Notes under the pieces: model-generated
Told to the model about the DNA's origin: nothing
Seen by the model: only the letters and a program-made list of their open reading frames with translations
Database searches by the model: none
Source: Trichoderma breve
Lineage: Eukaryota > Ascomycota > Sordariomycetes > Hypocreales > Hypocreaceae
Length of the DNA: 64,000 bases
Direction: 5' to 3'
NCBI RefSeq assembly: GCF_028502605.1
Contig: NC_079237.1
Location: forward strand, 620,001-684,000
Shown here: positions 45,734-56,175 of the stretch, in pieces
Numbering within the stretch: the first letter of the stretch is position 1
Layout of the letters: every line of letters starts with the position of its first letter
Program-made: the position numbers and the translations under genes

Positions 45734-47640
45734 CGTGGCTGGAGTTTAATGATTAGAATTTCCTCGCGAAGCAACTGGCAGTCTTGAAGGTTTGACTGGA
45801 ATTTGAGGATGGCGGGGCACGCGAGCGGCTGCAGCGAATCATAACATGAAGAGCGACTGAAGGATGGGAATAGGAGGGAATTGGATTTTGCAGCGAGGCC
45901 GAGTCACACGCGTTCTGAGGTGAGATATTAGAAGAAGCGCGCGGATCGCGAATTGGCAGTTGCTGGATGTTGAATGGGGAAAAAAGACTTTGCCTCTATT
46001 GTTGCTGAGGTGAGGGCATGACTCTGACGATGACGTGCTTAGCGCGGTATCGGCGCCATCCCAGCGACCTTACAGCGAGGGAGGAACATGTGGGAGTCAA
46101 CTGAAGCTCCCTGTAACCCAGACCTTGTCAGGGGTAACGCAGTGCAGCCCTCCCTGAGCAGCTGGAATCCAGATCGTCCCATTTCCTCTCGGCTGTATCA
46201 TGAATGACGAGATCACTTCCTCTTCTTCGTGATTGAGGCTCTGTCTTTTGTCTTCGGTCTTTCCGTCGCAGTGCTACCCTGCTGACAGTACATCTGCACA
46301 GTGCCTGCTCCAGATCGCACCGCTTGCTGCTTCTGCTGGATGCAACACTGTGTGCATCATGGGATTGGGTGGATGTTTTGTGTATGATATGATTGAAGAT
46401 TGGAATGTCGTGCAAGTTTCAATTCGACTCACTAATGATTCTTTGCAACAGACTACCAGTACACTGCTTCATGAACTGATCCTTGACTGCCATGCTGTCG
46501 CATTTAAGACATGCTGCAGGCGGCCGTACTTTCGCCATCTGGTAAGTGTCGTCTGTCAAAACATATAGGACAAGGTGGTGCTTTTTGCTATATGATGCAG
46601 AACAACAGATGAGAGAAATGAGGTGTGAGCAAGTATATTTATGTTTCGATAAAAACCAAATGAATAATCAAAATAATCACAAGAATAATCAATAAAATAA
46701 ATGAACAGCCACAGAGCTCCATGACCGTCCGTCGCCGTCCGTTAATGGCCATTGCTCGCGGCTGATCTGAGCGCCTCCTAAGCACACTATTTCTGCTTAC
46801 CGTCGTGTTGGCTCTGCATCTCTGTAGGCTTATGCACGCAGTTGAAACCTTGATCGTTAGAATGTTCTTTTTAACTTTGTTGGCCACGTATACACGTAGT
46901 CATGGATGCTTTTTTGCCCGGGTAGATACGGGAAAGACGAAACACTAGTTGAGAGCAAGGGGCCATTTCGAGAGCTGAGAGCTGATCAACGGCCTCCCTT
47001 ATGACCGCGACGGGCATGTTGTTGGTCTCATGAACAGAGCTTTTTCTCGCATATGAGCCGTGTAGAGAATGAGCCATGACCACCACCATAATCCATGGAT
47101 GGAATGTATGAAAAATTCGGCCAGCGCATACGCTCGTGATGGGACAAATCAGTCAACGCTTAGCTACCTATGCGGTTACCATTTTGGCTCTGCTTTGGCT
47201 TCAAAATTGTATACAACAATGAGCCCTGCATCATGGCGGCACGTGTAGGAACGGCCTCTATAGACATGGAACCCAGACTTTGGATAAGATGCTCCCTTTC
47301 GCGTCCTATTTCCCCTTCCAACTTTCCGCCACCAAGATATCCTGCTACAGGTGTGTCACAGCAGCTTCCCATAACTTTAGTAATGTCTTGTGTTGCAGCA
47401 TCGAATAATCAACTAAAGCAAGAATAGTCGAGAAATCATGCCATGGAGGCAACTGTGGGTGAGAATTGTTGCAAGTCGAAACATGGTCGAGGCTTCTTCA
47501 AGATCGGAAAAGGGGGGATATCACATAGAGGAGATGAGAGGCTCAACATCTGCGCTGCATAAAAAGCGCATTGCAACTTCAAACCCCACAGAATCATCAA
47601 GTCAATCATAATTCACATTCAAAAAGGCAACGCGGACAAA
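45734..47640. other. 1.9-kb divergent intergenic region, dug2 / PhiA-like gene
   Basis: Short frames at 46128-46568 on both strands lack support. AT-rich run near 46630-46700. No gene recognized. Confidence 0.5.
47562..47569 (+). promoter_or_regulatory. Putative TATA box of the PhiA-like gene
   Basis: CATAAAAA, about 75 nt upstream of the ATG at 47641, the expected distance. Confidence 0.4.
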
Positions 47641-48323
47641 ATGCACATCTTCGCCTTCTCACGCAGCTCATGGGCCTCACCAGCGTCGTCGCCGCAAAGA
47701 GCTACTTTACCCTCACGCTTCATGCGCCTCAATATGCAGTTCTCAACGGCAAAACCATCAATGCTCGGGACAGGTCCTTCATCATTGGAGCCCAAAGCCC
47801 CAGCACACGCTGCGACCTCAAAGTTTTTGCTCAGTGTCCGGCTGGCGATAGTACACTCGTCAATGATGATATGTCGTTTCTTGCCGTAAGTCCAGCCACG
47901 TGCGGCCCTTTGAGCAATCCCAACGTTGCATAGATCAGAGTAGAGTATTATACTAATACAATCCATTTTACGTGTCCATAGTCGGCGGCTCCTGGTGGCC
48001 AGTTCATCTACGTCGCTCCGGATGGCTCCATCAGCTACCCCCCGGCTCACTCATCATTGCGTCCTCCAGGCGCCCAAGTCGGCGGCTTTCACCCGCATCT
48101 AGTCCCAATTGATAATGGAGAATCCGTACATGTTCTCAACTGGCGGTCGAATGATGGTACGGCTGGCTTATGGGCGTGCCCCGTTTCCCCAGGAGCACCT
48201 ATTGCTTACCAGGCAGTGCTCAAGGCGGCAACCGCGCGATTCAATGGCCTGGGATGTCTAGCTGTTGATGGTATCCGGATCCAACTAGCTGGGAGTGACT
48301 TTGGGGCCTGGGAGTATACATGA
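47641..48323 (+). CDS. PhiA/IgE-binding-like secreted cell-wall protein, apparent frameshift in signal peptide
   Basis: The mature part is clear: exon 1 up to 47885, a 96-nt intron (GTAAGT...CATAG) and exon 2 47982..48323. It reads SYFTLTLHAPQYAVLNGKTIN, then MSFLA-SAAPGGQFIYVAPDGSISY and ends GLGCLAVDGIRIQLAGSDFGAW. This layout resembles the small secreted cell-wall proteins related to Aspergillus PhiA. The ATG in best context (ACAAAATGC, 47641) is one base out of frame with this body. The only in-frame ATG is at 47670, which would leave a weak 9-residue leader (185 aa in total). A single missing base near 47657-47660 would explain everything and give a normal ~19-residue signal peptide. It is either a sequencing error or a real null mutation. 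Confidence 0.6.
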
Positions 48324-48845
48324 AAATCCTGCTGGTTGAGATGGCATTGATGTCGTGCTCGAAAACATCCGAAAACTGTGCGCGTAAGCGCCAGCACGGT
48401 CCAGATATTAATGCAGGGAGCGATGGCAACCGTCATGAGCTGTAGTGTTCTAGTATGCTCAGTTGCTATCAATAAATCGCTAAGATTCTATCCGTTAGCC
48501 TACATTTAATTACATGTAGCCTTGATGCTTAGGATTCGCCGCCACCATATGCACATAGCCGCTCGTCCCTAGTAGACATGGAGCTGGATTGTCAATGCAC
48601 ACTCAGCCAGGCATCATGAGATACGCGTGGGACGAATCAGGCGTTGTAGTTTACCTGGCAATGTTTTCACAAAGTATTTTAAGAACCTTGGCAGCTGAGT
48701 TTCATTACTTGACAGGATTTGAAGCCAGCCCGTCACAACAATATTAACTATATAAAGTTGTTCATCATCGAAACCATTTCTTGAGAAGCACTCAGGTCAT
48801 CTACTGCAACTTCCGAGGCAAGAGATACTAGAGAATCACCACAAG
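48324..48845. other. Intergenic region with TATA box
   Basis: Separates the PhiA-like and the terpene-synthase-like genes. Apart from the TATA box at 48751 I see nothing. Confidence 0.5.
48751..48757 (+). promoter_or_regulatory. TATA box upstream of the terpene-synthase-like gene
   Basis: TATAAAG, 95 nt upstream of the ATG at 48846. Confidence 0.5.
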
Positions 48846-50333
48846 ATGACTTCATACGACTCAATACCGGATGATAATGAGAATCCCGAGGACCTATGTG
48901 AAGAGACTTCACCGATCGTACATAACTGGGACGGCCTTGTCCAGCCGCCACCTAATCAGGTAGACGACAAATTACAAACCCTGATGTACAAGCTTCTCAA
49001 TCAGCTCGACTCAGATAATTGTAATCACACATTCATTGAGACGGATCACTACTGTCATCCCAGTGATGCAGCAGTCCGAACCTACGTTAACCAGATGAGA
49101 ATTGGCCTCGAAGCTCTCCTAGGACACGGCCCAATCACACGCAAGCAGAGTTGGTCAGATGCTGTGGCATACGCCCGTGCTGTAATACAAGAGCCTCAAG
49201 ACTCTGTGCAACGCTCAAAAGCCACGTGGGCCAGATCATGCTCAATCATTCATCGAGAACTGATGAAGCGGTTTGGCCAACAAGTGAAATCAATGGCTTC
49301 TCAGGGGTGTACTCAGCTAGTATCTGACCATTACCTTGGTAAGAGGCTCAGTGTGTCACACGTGGATAAAGAGGCGAGCTTTCGCCAGCACTTCCGCAGG
49401 TTGAAGCCGAGCCTCGCATACTATCCCAATAGCAGCCCCTTGGCGGTCGGAACTTATGAAAGTGCCTTTCTTTCCTGCTCTCTGGTGGCATCGGCCTGGC
49501 TCTCTCACGAGAATGCTTTGAAATACGCAACCATATGCCATTTATCGGTATGTGATGACTATTGGAACTTTACCGGTACAGAAACCGAAGTTCGAGTCCG
49601 ATTGGTCGCTCAGTCAGTTGGGGCTGCTTTCGACTTTGGTGACAGAGCAATCAATGTTCTTATTGATGGTACTGCATTACAAGCCGTCGGGTCCAGTGAC
49701 GAGGTGTCTCTGCAGTCTGCTATGTCTTGGAGGGCAGCAAGTGGCGGGGCTACGGCGTACAATGGCCATACACTTGGGAATGATACTCTCGAAGACGGCC
49801 TTGTTGCGCCTCAAGTGATACTTGCAGTTCACGATTTGTTCGATTGGAGAACCGACATCGCAGCTGGAAACTCTGAAAATGGCTTCTTCGTTGCGTATGG
49901 GCTTGGGATTACCGATCCATTTCACGCATATCTAGAGGCTGCGTTGCTCCTTGCGTGTTCACACGCGAGATCTGGCGCCTACGCAATTGCTTCCATCACA
50001 ATAGCAGCTTTTATTTCTTGTCGATATTCGTCATATAAATATTTGGCTGTAGACATGGAGCTTCCAGGGCCATGTCCCAGATGTGTTGAACTTCTTCAAG
50101 AACTGACGGAAAAGGCAGGCTTTGGCTGGGCACCGAAGTCGCCCCCAAACAGTTTTGAAGAAGGAGAGCAAGTTCGTCGACTGTGCCAGCTTTGGGCTGA
50201 TCGATGCGAAGACAACGGTCTGGTGCAAGAGGGACTTTGTTGGTTTCAGAGCCTCGTGGCTACTGGCACGATACGGATATTTGATGCACTGCTCAAGATT
50301 CCTGAGATTGACAAGGCTGCGGGCTGGGTTTAG
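48846..50333 (+). CDS. Unassigned all-helical protein, possible non-canonical class I terpene synthase
   Basis: Intronless, 495 residues. Composition and the long Ala/Leu/Ser helices suggest an all-alpha fold. Two acidic motifs stand out. Residues 236-241 are CDDYWN, comparable to the DDxx(N/D/E) first metal site of class I terpene synthases. Residues 329-337 are HDLFDWRTD; His329, Asp333 and Asp337 have exactly the 0/+4/+8 spacing of the NSE/DTE triad, followed by GNSEN. The gap of about 90 residues between the motifs is shorter than in classical fungal enzymes (about 125-140). A CPRC pair lies at 410-413, vaguely like the Cys pairs near the end of ABA3-type synthases. I cannot name a family. 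It could be a non-canonical terpene cyclase, a catalytically dead relative or unrelated. No neighbouring tailoring enzymes. Confidence 0.5.
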   Translation: MTSYDSIPDDNENPEDLCEETSPIVHNWDGLVQPPPNQVDDKLQTLMYKLLNQLDSDNCNHTFIETDHYCHPSDAAVRTYVNQMRIGLEALLGHGPITRKQSWSDAVAYARAVIQEPQDSVQRSKATWARSCSIIHRELMKRFGQQVKSMASQGCTQLVSDHYLGKRLSVSHVDKEASFRQHFRRLKPSLAYYPNSSPLAVGTYESAFLSCSLVASAWLSHENALKYATICHLSVCDDYWNFTGTETEVRVRLVAQSVGAAFDFGDRAINVLIDGTALQAVGSSDEVSLQSAMSWRAASGGATAYNGHTLGNDTLEDGLVAPQVILAVHDLFDWRTDIAAGNSENGFFVAYGLGITDPFHAYLEAALLLACSHARSGAYAIASITIAAFISCRYSSYKYLAVDMELPGPCPRCVELLQELTEKAGFGWAPKSPPNSFEEGEQVRRLCQLWADRCEDNGLVQEGLCWFQSLVATGTIRIFDALLKIPEIDKAAGWV

Positions 50334-50535
50334 GGCAAAGCTGCCTACATGCAATATGTTTTATTGTGAGGTGGTATCATTTCTCCCGGTACTATTCCAA
50401 CGATCAGCAAAACACTGTTTATGCCCAGTAAAACTGGTGTCCAGCCAATTTGGCAGCTTCAAGATACAGATGACAAAACTCATGGAGCGACACCATTTCC
50501 AATAGCCGTCCAAGGAAGATAGCCTCCATCCATCT

Positions 50536-51224
50536 TCAATTCTCGCCCGATTCCATCCCATGAGACTGGGCTCTGTACTTGAAAAAAGTCTGGCGAACGC
50601 TCGCAGTGGTTCTGTTGGAAAATGCCTTCTACACCCGAGTCTCGTTAGATGTCTGATAGCAAGGCCCCTTGTGAGGAAATAGGACCATCTTACCGCAATC
50701 AACACCCAGCTCATCTTGTCCTCTCTCATTCTAATAAGACTTTCAATCTCATCTGGCTTCCACTTCTTTCTCTGAATTCTGTGATGAATAATGGGTGCTA
50801 TTGTCACGAACGCGCGTGCGTCCTGTTTCTTCGGCCGGGCCTTAGATTTCTTTGTCTTTGTATTACTGTTACTGGTGTGGGGACGTACTTTGCCTTTCGC
50901 GGTCTGCTTCTGTTCTTGCGCGGGGGGTTGTTCAACTTCGGTTTCTTGGGAGTCATATGATGATTCACGGATTGTTCTGCCAGAGTCGGCGATATGCATT
51001 CCGTGTGTCTTGATCGGTGGCCTAGAACAGGGCAACGGAGTCCTTCCAGCAGCCAAAGCCCTCAGCACCCAGATAGGTACCGACGAATCGTCGGATTCAT
51101 CTTGGAGATTTGAAGCAGTGGATTCTGAAGCTGGACTGCTGATTTCATCCGTGCTAGTGAGATTATCGGATTTGTCCTGGAGAGGCGATGCCTCTTTCTT
51201 AAGAACTGGGCTCTCGCTATCCAT
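50536..51224 (-). CDS. Small SANT/Myb-like DNA-binding protein
   Basis: Exons complement(50694..51224) and complement(50536..50628), intron 65 nt (GTAAGA...CTAAC...TGTAG), 207 residues from ATG 51224 (MDSESPV). The first 150 residues are disordered, Ser/Glu/Lys-rich with basic runs (KTKKSKARPKK) that could direct nuclear import. The C-terminus forms one Myb-like helix-turn-helix: KKWKPDEIESLIRMREDKMSW, VLIA-KAFSNRTTASVRQTF across the junction, then FFKYRAQSHG. Trp and the spacing of the third helix match the single-repeat SANT proteins common in filamentous fungi. A target is unknown. It is divergent from the deoxyribosyltransferase-like gene. Confidence 0.7.
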
Positions 51225-52087
51225 GATGGGCTTAGTAGTGGAAGCAAGTTGTGGGAAATATTTTCTGGGGGAATAAAGAGAGAAGGATAAAAGGGGAGGA
51301 TGAATTAGAAAGAAATCGGAATTATTGAGAAAAGTTATGTATGTTGTGAGCAGCTGGTGAATCACTTCTGAAGGACCGCTTACGGCTGGCGTTTGCCTTG
51401 TTGGATTGGAGTGTGCCAAGACTACAGGAGCTGCTATGTGTATTAAGGGAAGAGGAAGAACAGAATAAGCATACGTATTGTATGGAAGGCATATCTAATC
51501 AGAAATGTATAATCTTTTGCGCGGCATCTGGCGGTATTATACTTTTGTATGAATGCACCTGAATAGCTGCGCAAGAATGATATCGTTTATTGTGATAAAT
51601 CAGCCGTAGCTACCAGAAAACCTAATCCCGCCCTTTTCCTGAAGGCAAAAAAAATGATCTATCCTACAGTATTACAAAATGGTGAAATACGACGAATCTC
51701 GCCATTTGTCTTGAGTGTGTTCATAGTAGTGGAGATATGGTGATTTTGAATATGAACAGCCAAAGCACACGCACGGTGTCTGGGGCTAGTAATTACTCGT
51801 AAACACCGCGCTCTCTTTATTATACAAGAAATCAATTCGTGATACACCATAAATTCTATATGACTATGTTGAGGCTGCAGAAACGATACATGTACATACG
51901 AAGCCCGATGGAAGAGCTTCGATTGTACCCATGCGTGATATGGCCACCCCGCCTCTCAAAAGAGTCAAAAGCCGGAAGAGCATGTGCACAGCCGCATCTT
52001 TTACTTCCCCATCATCTAGCTACCTATTTTTCTACTGTCTTGAAACCTGATAGCGGCTCAATTAGCCTTTATCCGAAGAATCGACTG
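51225..52087. other. Divergent intergenic region
   Basis: Between the SANT gene and the deoxyribosyltransferase-like gene. The plus frame is open from about 51839, but I see no domain before 52088. No other feature. Confidence 0.5.
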
Positions 52088-52585
52088 ATGAGCGCGACTG
52101 TGGTTATGGCGCCTGGTCGTCCGGCGCCGCACTTGGCTTCTCTTCCCAGCGTCTTTCTCGCCGGGACCACCAGTGACACGGGTGAAGCCGACTGGAGACA
52201 AACCCTCACAGATGCGCTATCTGGGCTCTCCATCACAATATACAACCCCTACCGCCCTGACTGGGATGCCACCTGGAGAGAAGACATCTCCGACAACCGC
52301 TGGGTGGAGCAGGTGCACTGGGAGCTCGAGATGCAAGACAAGGCGGACATCGTCGTTGTCTTCTTCCACGGAGTCAGCCTGGCACCCATCAGTATGTTGG
52401 AGCTGGGCATGTGCATTCGATTCGGAAAAGCCATTGCATGTGCCATGCCAGATTACCCTAAGAGAGGCAATGTGGAGGCTGTTTGCCGGCGATATGGGGC
52501 CAAGTTTGTGAGCTCTGAACAAGATCTGAAGGATGCTGTGACAGAGAGGCTGAATACAATGATTGCGGCACGGCTTGGTGGATGA
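52088..52585 (+). CDS. Nucleoside 2-deoxyribosyltransferase-like protein
   Basis: Intronless, 165 residues from ATG 52088 (MSATVVMAPG); the frame is open further upstream and could hold a longer form. The fold is seen from SVFLAGTTSDTGEADWRQTLTDAL (phosphate-site glycine and DW), then NPYRPDWDATWREDI, WVEQVHWELEMQDKADIVVVFF and the catalytic-Glu segment ISMLELGMCIRFGK, ending with the Rossmann-like YGAKFVSSEQDL. This is the order of the Nuc_deoxyrib_tr2-type family. Members transfer or hydrolyse deoxyribose on nucleosides; relatives occur as standalone salvage enzymes and as domains in immune-type proteins. No signal peptide. I favour a cytosolic nucleoside/nucleotide-processing enzyme. Confidence 0.75.
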   Translation: MSATVVMAPGRPAPHLASLPSVFLAGTTSDTGEADWRQTLTDALSGLSITIYNPYRPDWDATWREDISDNRWVEQVHWELEMQDKADIVVVFFHGVSLAPISMLELGMCIRFGKAIACAMPDYPKRGNVEAVCRRYGAKFVSSEQDLKDAVTERLNTMIAARLGG

Positions 52586-53405
52586 GGCAATGATTTCGAT
52601 ATGAAGTTCTATTTCATGGTTCATTCTTGGGATCGGCTACATTTATTCAATTTCATCGAGTGCATGTTCATTGAACTCGACATGTCCAAGTCATTGATGG
52701 AACATATCTACACATCTAAAATAACCTAGAGTTTGGTGCTTTAATAAGGGTATAAAGTCAGCGAATATTCAAAATTTTGCGGCTCAACAATAACTTTGCA
52801 TGTCATGTTCGATGTTCAATACTGGGACTCTGTGGAGCGTATTCAAGGCCGTGATGAACTGCTGAAGAGAGAAGGGAATCTTCGATAGCATCCGTCACTC
52901 TGTCACCACAACATCTATCCATACCTGAAGTAGGTACTTGTAGGAGGCAGATCATGAGCGTGCTGCACTCATACAATTCCATCTGCTTCATCAAATAGAT
53001 ATATAGAGTGAATAGTAAACTCACACTTCAGTAAATATGTAACATATACTTTCTACCCGACTCATTATGCTTCAATATTTCCCATCTCGTTCACCATGAC
53101 AACAAGCCACCAGCACCAGCCTCTTGTTTTGTCTTGCGCCACATGGTTCCTCGTTTTTAGCAGCCAAAAGAGAGCTGCAGATGCGCCGGGAGCTGAGCCC
53201 CACACCCCACACTGTGGCGGGGCTGCGTTCAGCGCTTTCTGTCGCATTCTTTCGCCTTCATGTACTTGCAATGTTGTTGCCCTGATCTCGTCTCTGTTGT
53301 CGCGTCTTCAACCGCTGCATAAACCGGCGCAGTTTTACTTCTTCATCTTTTCCTATCTATTCATTGCTCCCATTTAGCTAATTATCACGCCTAAACATCA
53401 TCGCC
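52586..53405. other. Intergenic region upstream of the RGG protein gene
   Basis: Mixed composition; no supported gene. Confidence 0.5.
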
Positions 53406-54761
53406 ATGGACGACCAGTTCGGTGGCCGCACAGACGACGATCTGTTCTACGACGACTTCGAGCCGGTCGAGTCTGAGGCTGTTTTGATACAGGAGGACCA
53501 TCATTATCAGCCTGAACCCGAACCCGTACCTATTCCAGCCTCAATACCGGCTTCAGTCCCTGCTCCAGCTCCAGCTGCTCCATCTCAAGCCCAAGCTCCT
53601 GCTCCTGCGCAACAAGTTGCTCCGCAGCCAGTGTCAGCACCGCGGCAGAGCCAAGCTGCCCCATCTCCAAAACCCTCACCCGCTCCCGCTGCGGCGAAAA
53701 ACAAGAAGCCGCTTCAGCCAGGCAAAGGTCTCTCATCCTCCCGGTTCGCCGACAAGCCTGCTCCAAAGCCATCGCCAGCACCGGCAAAGGCTCAGGCTCC
53801 TACACAGGCCCCGAAGCCAGCTCCTGCACCAGCTGCCACAGAAGCACCTATCCAAGCTCCCGAGGAAGCGCCCGAACAGTCTCCCCCTCCTTCCAATGCA
53901 GCCACCGGCCCCAAAGAGAAGCCTCAACGCTCGTCACCGTCGCAAAACACCGCTGTCAGCGCCGAGATTCGTGCCAAATCTGGCTCTAACCCGCGTCAGA
54001 AGCTCACCGAAGATGAACTCACTGCAAAGATGGAGAAAATGAAGCTTCTGTCGGCTGAAAAAGCACGCAAGTTTGAAATGGCAGAGCAGGATGAGAAGCA
54101 GCATGCAGCGGCTTACGCGCGAGGGATGGAGGAGGCTCGCAAGAGAAGAGCCGAGGACGCAGAGAGGAGGAAACGTGGCGAGGAGGAGAGGCGCAAGCTG
54201 GAGGACGAGCGGGCAAAGAACCGAGAGAGGAAACTTAAGGCCATGAACATCAAGGAGAATAGTTGGGACGAAGGCAAGCAGGCTTTAGCTGACGAAGAAG
54301 CCAGGCAGGGCTTCCGCGGCGCAAACGGTGGCATTAGAGGAGCCAAGACTCGCGGACTTGGTGGGAGTCGGTTCGCCAGAGATGACGAGGCACCGGATGT
54401 CGATCGCTTCTTGGACGATCGCTATCGCGGTGGCGGTGGTCGGGGGCGAGGAGACCGTGGAAGAGGCGCCAATGGCAACGGTAGAGGTCGCGGCCGAGGT
54501 CGTGGTTCATATGATGGGCCAGTTGGCGACTCTCGCCCTGCGAAACAACAACAAGTCCCTGCTGCAGACGACTTCCCTTCACTGCCTTCAGACAACGCCA
54601 AGGCCAAGGCAGAACCGGAACAGAACAACAGTGCAGCATCAAAGCCTACCATGGCACAGGCGGCGGCAGCCCCTCCCCCACCTTTGCCTATCGTCCTGGG
54701 CGGCGGCAAATGGGACGATGAGATGGAGGAACTCGACGCTTTGAATCAAGCTCAGTCATAG
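53406..54761 (+). CDS. RGG-rich, Pro/Ala-rich protein, probable RNA-binding
   Basis: Intronless, 451 residues. An acidic start (DDDLFYDDFEP) leads to a Pro/Ala/Gln low-complexity block (about 38-180). Residues about 195-290 are a highly charged helical, probably coiled-coil region (KRRAEDAERRKRGEEERRKLEDE). KAMNIKENSWDEGKQAL and TRGLGGSRFARDDEAPDVDRFLDDR follow. The RGG region at about 338-370 (RGGGGRGRGDRGRG) and DDFPSLPS after it are typical of proteins that bind RNA or ribosomes. The end holds GGGKWDDEMEEL. A conserved fungal hypothetical protein; I know no experimental function. RGG repeats usually carry arginine methylation. Confidence 0.75.
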   Translation: MDDQFGGRTDDDLFYDDFEPVESEAVLIQEDHHYQPEPEPVPIPASIPASVPAPAPAAPSQAQAPAPAQQVAPQPVSAPRQSQAAPSPKPSPAPAAAKNKKPLQPGKGLSSSRFADKPAPKPSPAPAKAQAPTQAPKPAPAPAATEAPIQAPEEAPEQSPPPSNAATGPKEKPQRSSPSQNTAVSAEIRAKSGSNPRQKLTEDELTAKMEKMKLLSAEKARKFEMAEQDEKQHAAAYARGMEEARKRRAEDAERRKRGEEERRKLEDERAKNRERKLKAMNIKENSWDEGKQALADEEARQGFRGANGGIRGAKTRGLGGSRFARDDEAPDVDRFLDDRYRGGGGRGRGDRGRGANGNGRGRGRGRGSYDGPVGDSRPAKQQQVPAADDFPSLPSDNAKAKAEPEQNNSAASKPTMAQAAAAPPPPLPIVLGGGKWDDEMEELDALNQAQS

Positions 54762-55294
54762 GATGAACGCAGGATATCAAAGAAATGTGAGAACTTTATG
54801 GGCGGGAAACGGCGGTCGTTTTGATTTGGGTAGCTTTGTGTCAACGCTCATTGAGGAAATTGTCAGAAAGCGTTGTAGGGCCTAGTCTTGTGATATTGAA
54901 ATTGAGTTGGATATACGATGATATGACAGGAAAGGAATTGCAGAAAAAAAAAAGCGTCTGTACCAGGAGAAGGACTACCACGGGGTCCCTTGGATATTAT
55001 TATCAGTCACATTGCTTACTAGTTACTGCTACTCGAAGCGTAATATATTTAGAGACAATCATGTCCAAAACGCCCTTCGATTGCGACTATGGTGAGCGAC
55101 TTCCAGAATTTGAAGGGGGTATATCACTCCGTATTCCGAATCCTATATACGTCTTTTTTATCTCGTCCAATAAAGTAAAACACCCCTAAACACAAATAAA
55201 TATACCCTGATTATCTTCCGAAGAGTTCCAATAACGTTCCCTGACGCCGAGCTGCAATGCAAAGATATTAAGATGCCACGGTAGCTGACAGACG
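54762..55294. other. Convergent intergenic region
   Basis: 3' flanks of the RGG protein gene and luc7. A ten-A run lies near 54944. No gene seen. Confidence 0.55.
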
Positions 55295-56175
55295 TTACCA
55301 CCCGCCGCGGTAACCTCTTCCTCCCCCCCTCCGATACCCCCCGGGCCCTCTCGGCCCCCTGGGTCCTCCTCCCGGGCCGTCGTCATCCATGGCGGGCCGT
55401 GACCTGCCCTTCATCTCCTTGGGGAACGCGTCGTACGTCTTTCGCATCTGCGCATACCCCAAATGCATCTTGCCGTAAAAGTGGTCGGCCAACCGGCGGT
55501 CGTTGTCGAGCCTGCTGAGGTAGGCGCCGCAGACGTCGCAGACCTGCAGCTTCTGGTGGCCGGACGGGCCCGACGTGTCGGACAGGGCCTTGAGTTCCTT
55601 TTCGCGCTCGGCTTTTTGCTGGCCGGCTTGGCGCACGCGGAAGAGCTCGTCCTGGGCGCGAGAGACTTCGCCTAGGGAGCCGAGGATTTCGACTTCGAGG
55701 AGGCCGCTGTTGATGGACGCTGTGAGGTCGGAGATGGTTTTGAGCTGGTTGCAGAGAAAAGATGTCAGCTATGGTTCTTTTGACCAGGGGATTCCAATTG
55801 GGCAACAAGATGTCTTACCAAAGCATTGGTTTGCCGGATCTCGTCCGGAGTCTTCTCGAGACGCCTCTGCGCCGCATCGATTCGGCGATTGCATTCGTCA
55901 ATGTACTTTTGCAGGTCGCGCATGTAATCGTACTCGAAGCCGTATTTGTGCTTTTCTCGGTCCGACAGGCCCTCGTACTCCGTCTTGAGGCTCTCGGCAT
56001 GCACCTTGGGACACTGGCCGATATCCTGCTTGGTGTTTGTGAAGAGATCGTGCGGACACGTGCCGACGATGTACGATCGGCAGACTTTGGGGTCGTTGAG
56101 CGAGAGCTGGGCGGCGCGCGACGACGATGACGCGCCCATGAGCTGCTCGAGCAGCTTTCTCTGTTCAGCTGCCAT
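55295..56175 (-). CDS. luc7: Luc7, U1 snRNP-associated splicing factor
   Basis: Exons complement(55819..56175) and complement(55295..55744), intron 74 nt (GTAAGA...ACCAG), 268 residues, the expected length. The start MAAEQRKLLEQLMG is typical. The first zinc finger (CCCH type) is VCRSYIVGTCPHDLFTNTKQDIGQ with CPKVH. A long helical middle follows (DYMRDLQKYIDECNRRIDAAQRRLE), then the second finger QVCDVCGAYLSRLDNDRRLADH with FYGKMHLGY. The C-terminus is an RG/GG-rich tail (GYRRGGGRGYRGGW). Luc7 stabilizes U1 at weak 5' splice sites in the nucleus. The gene shares a 453-nt divergent region with gpi16. Confidence 0.93.
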
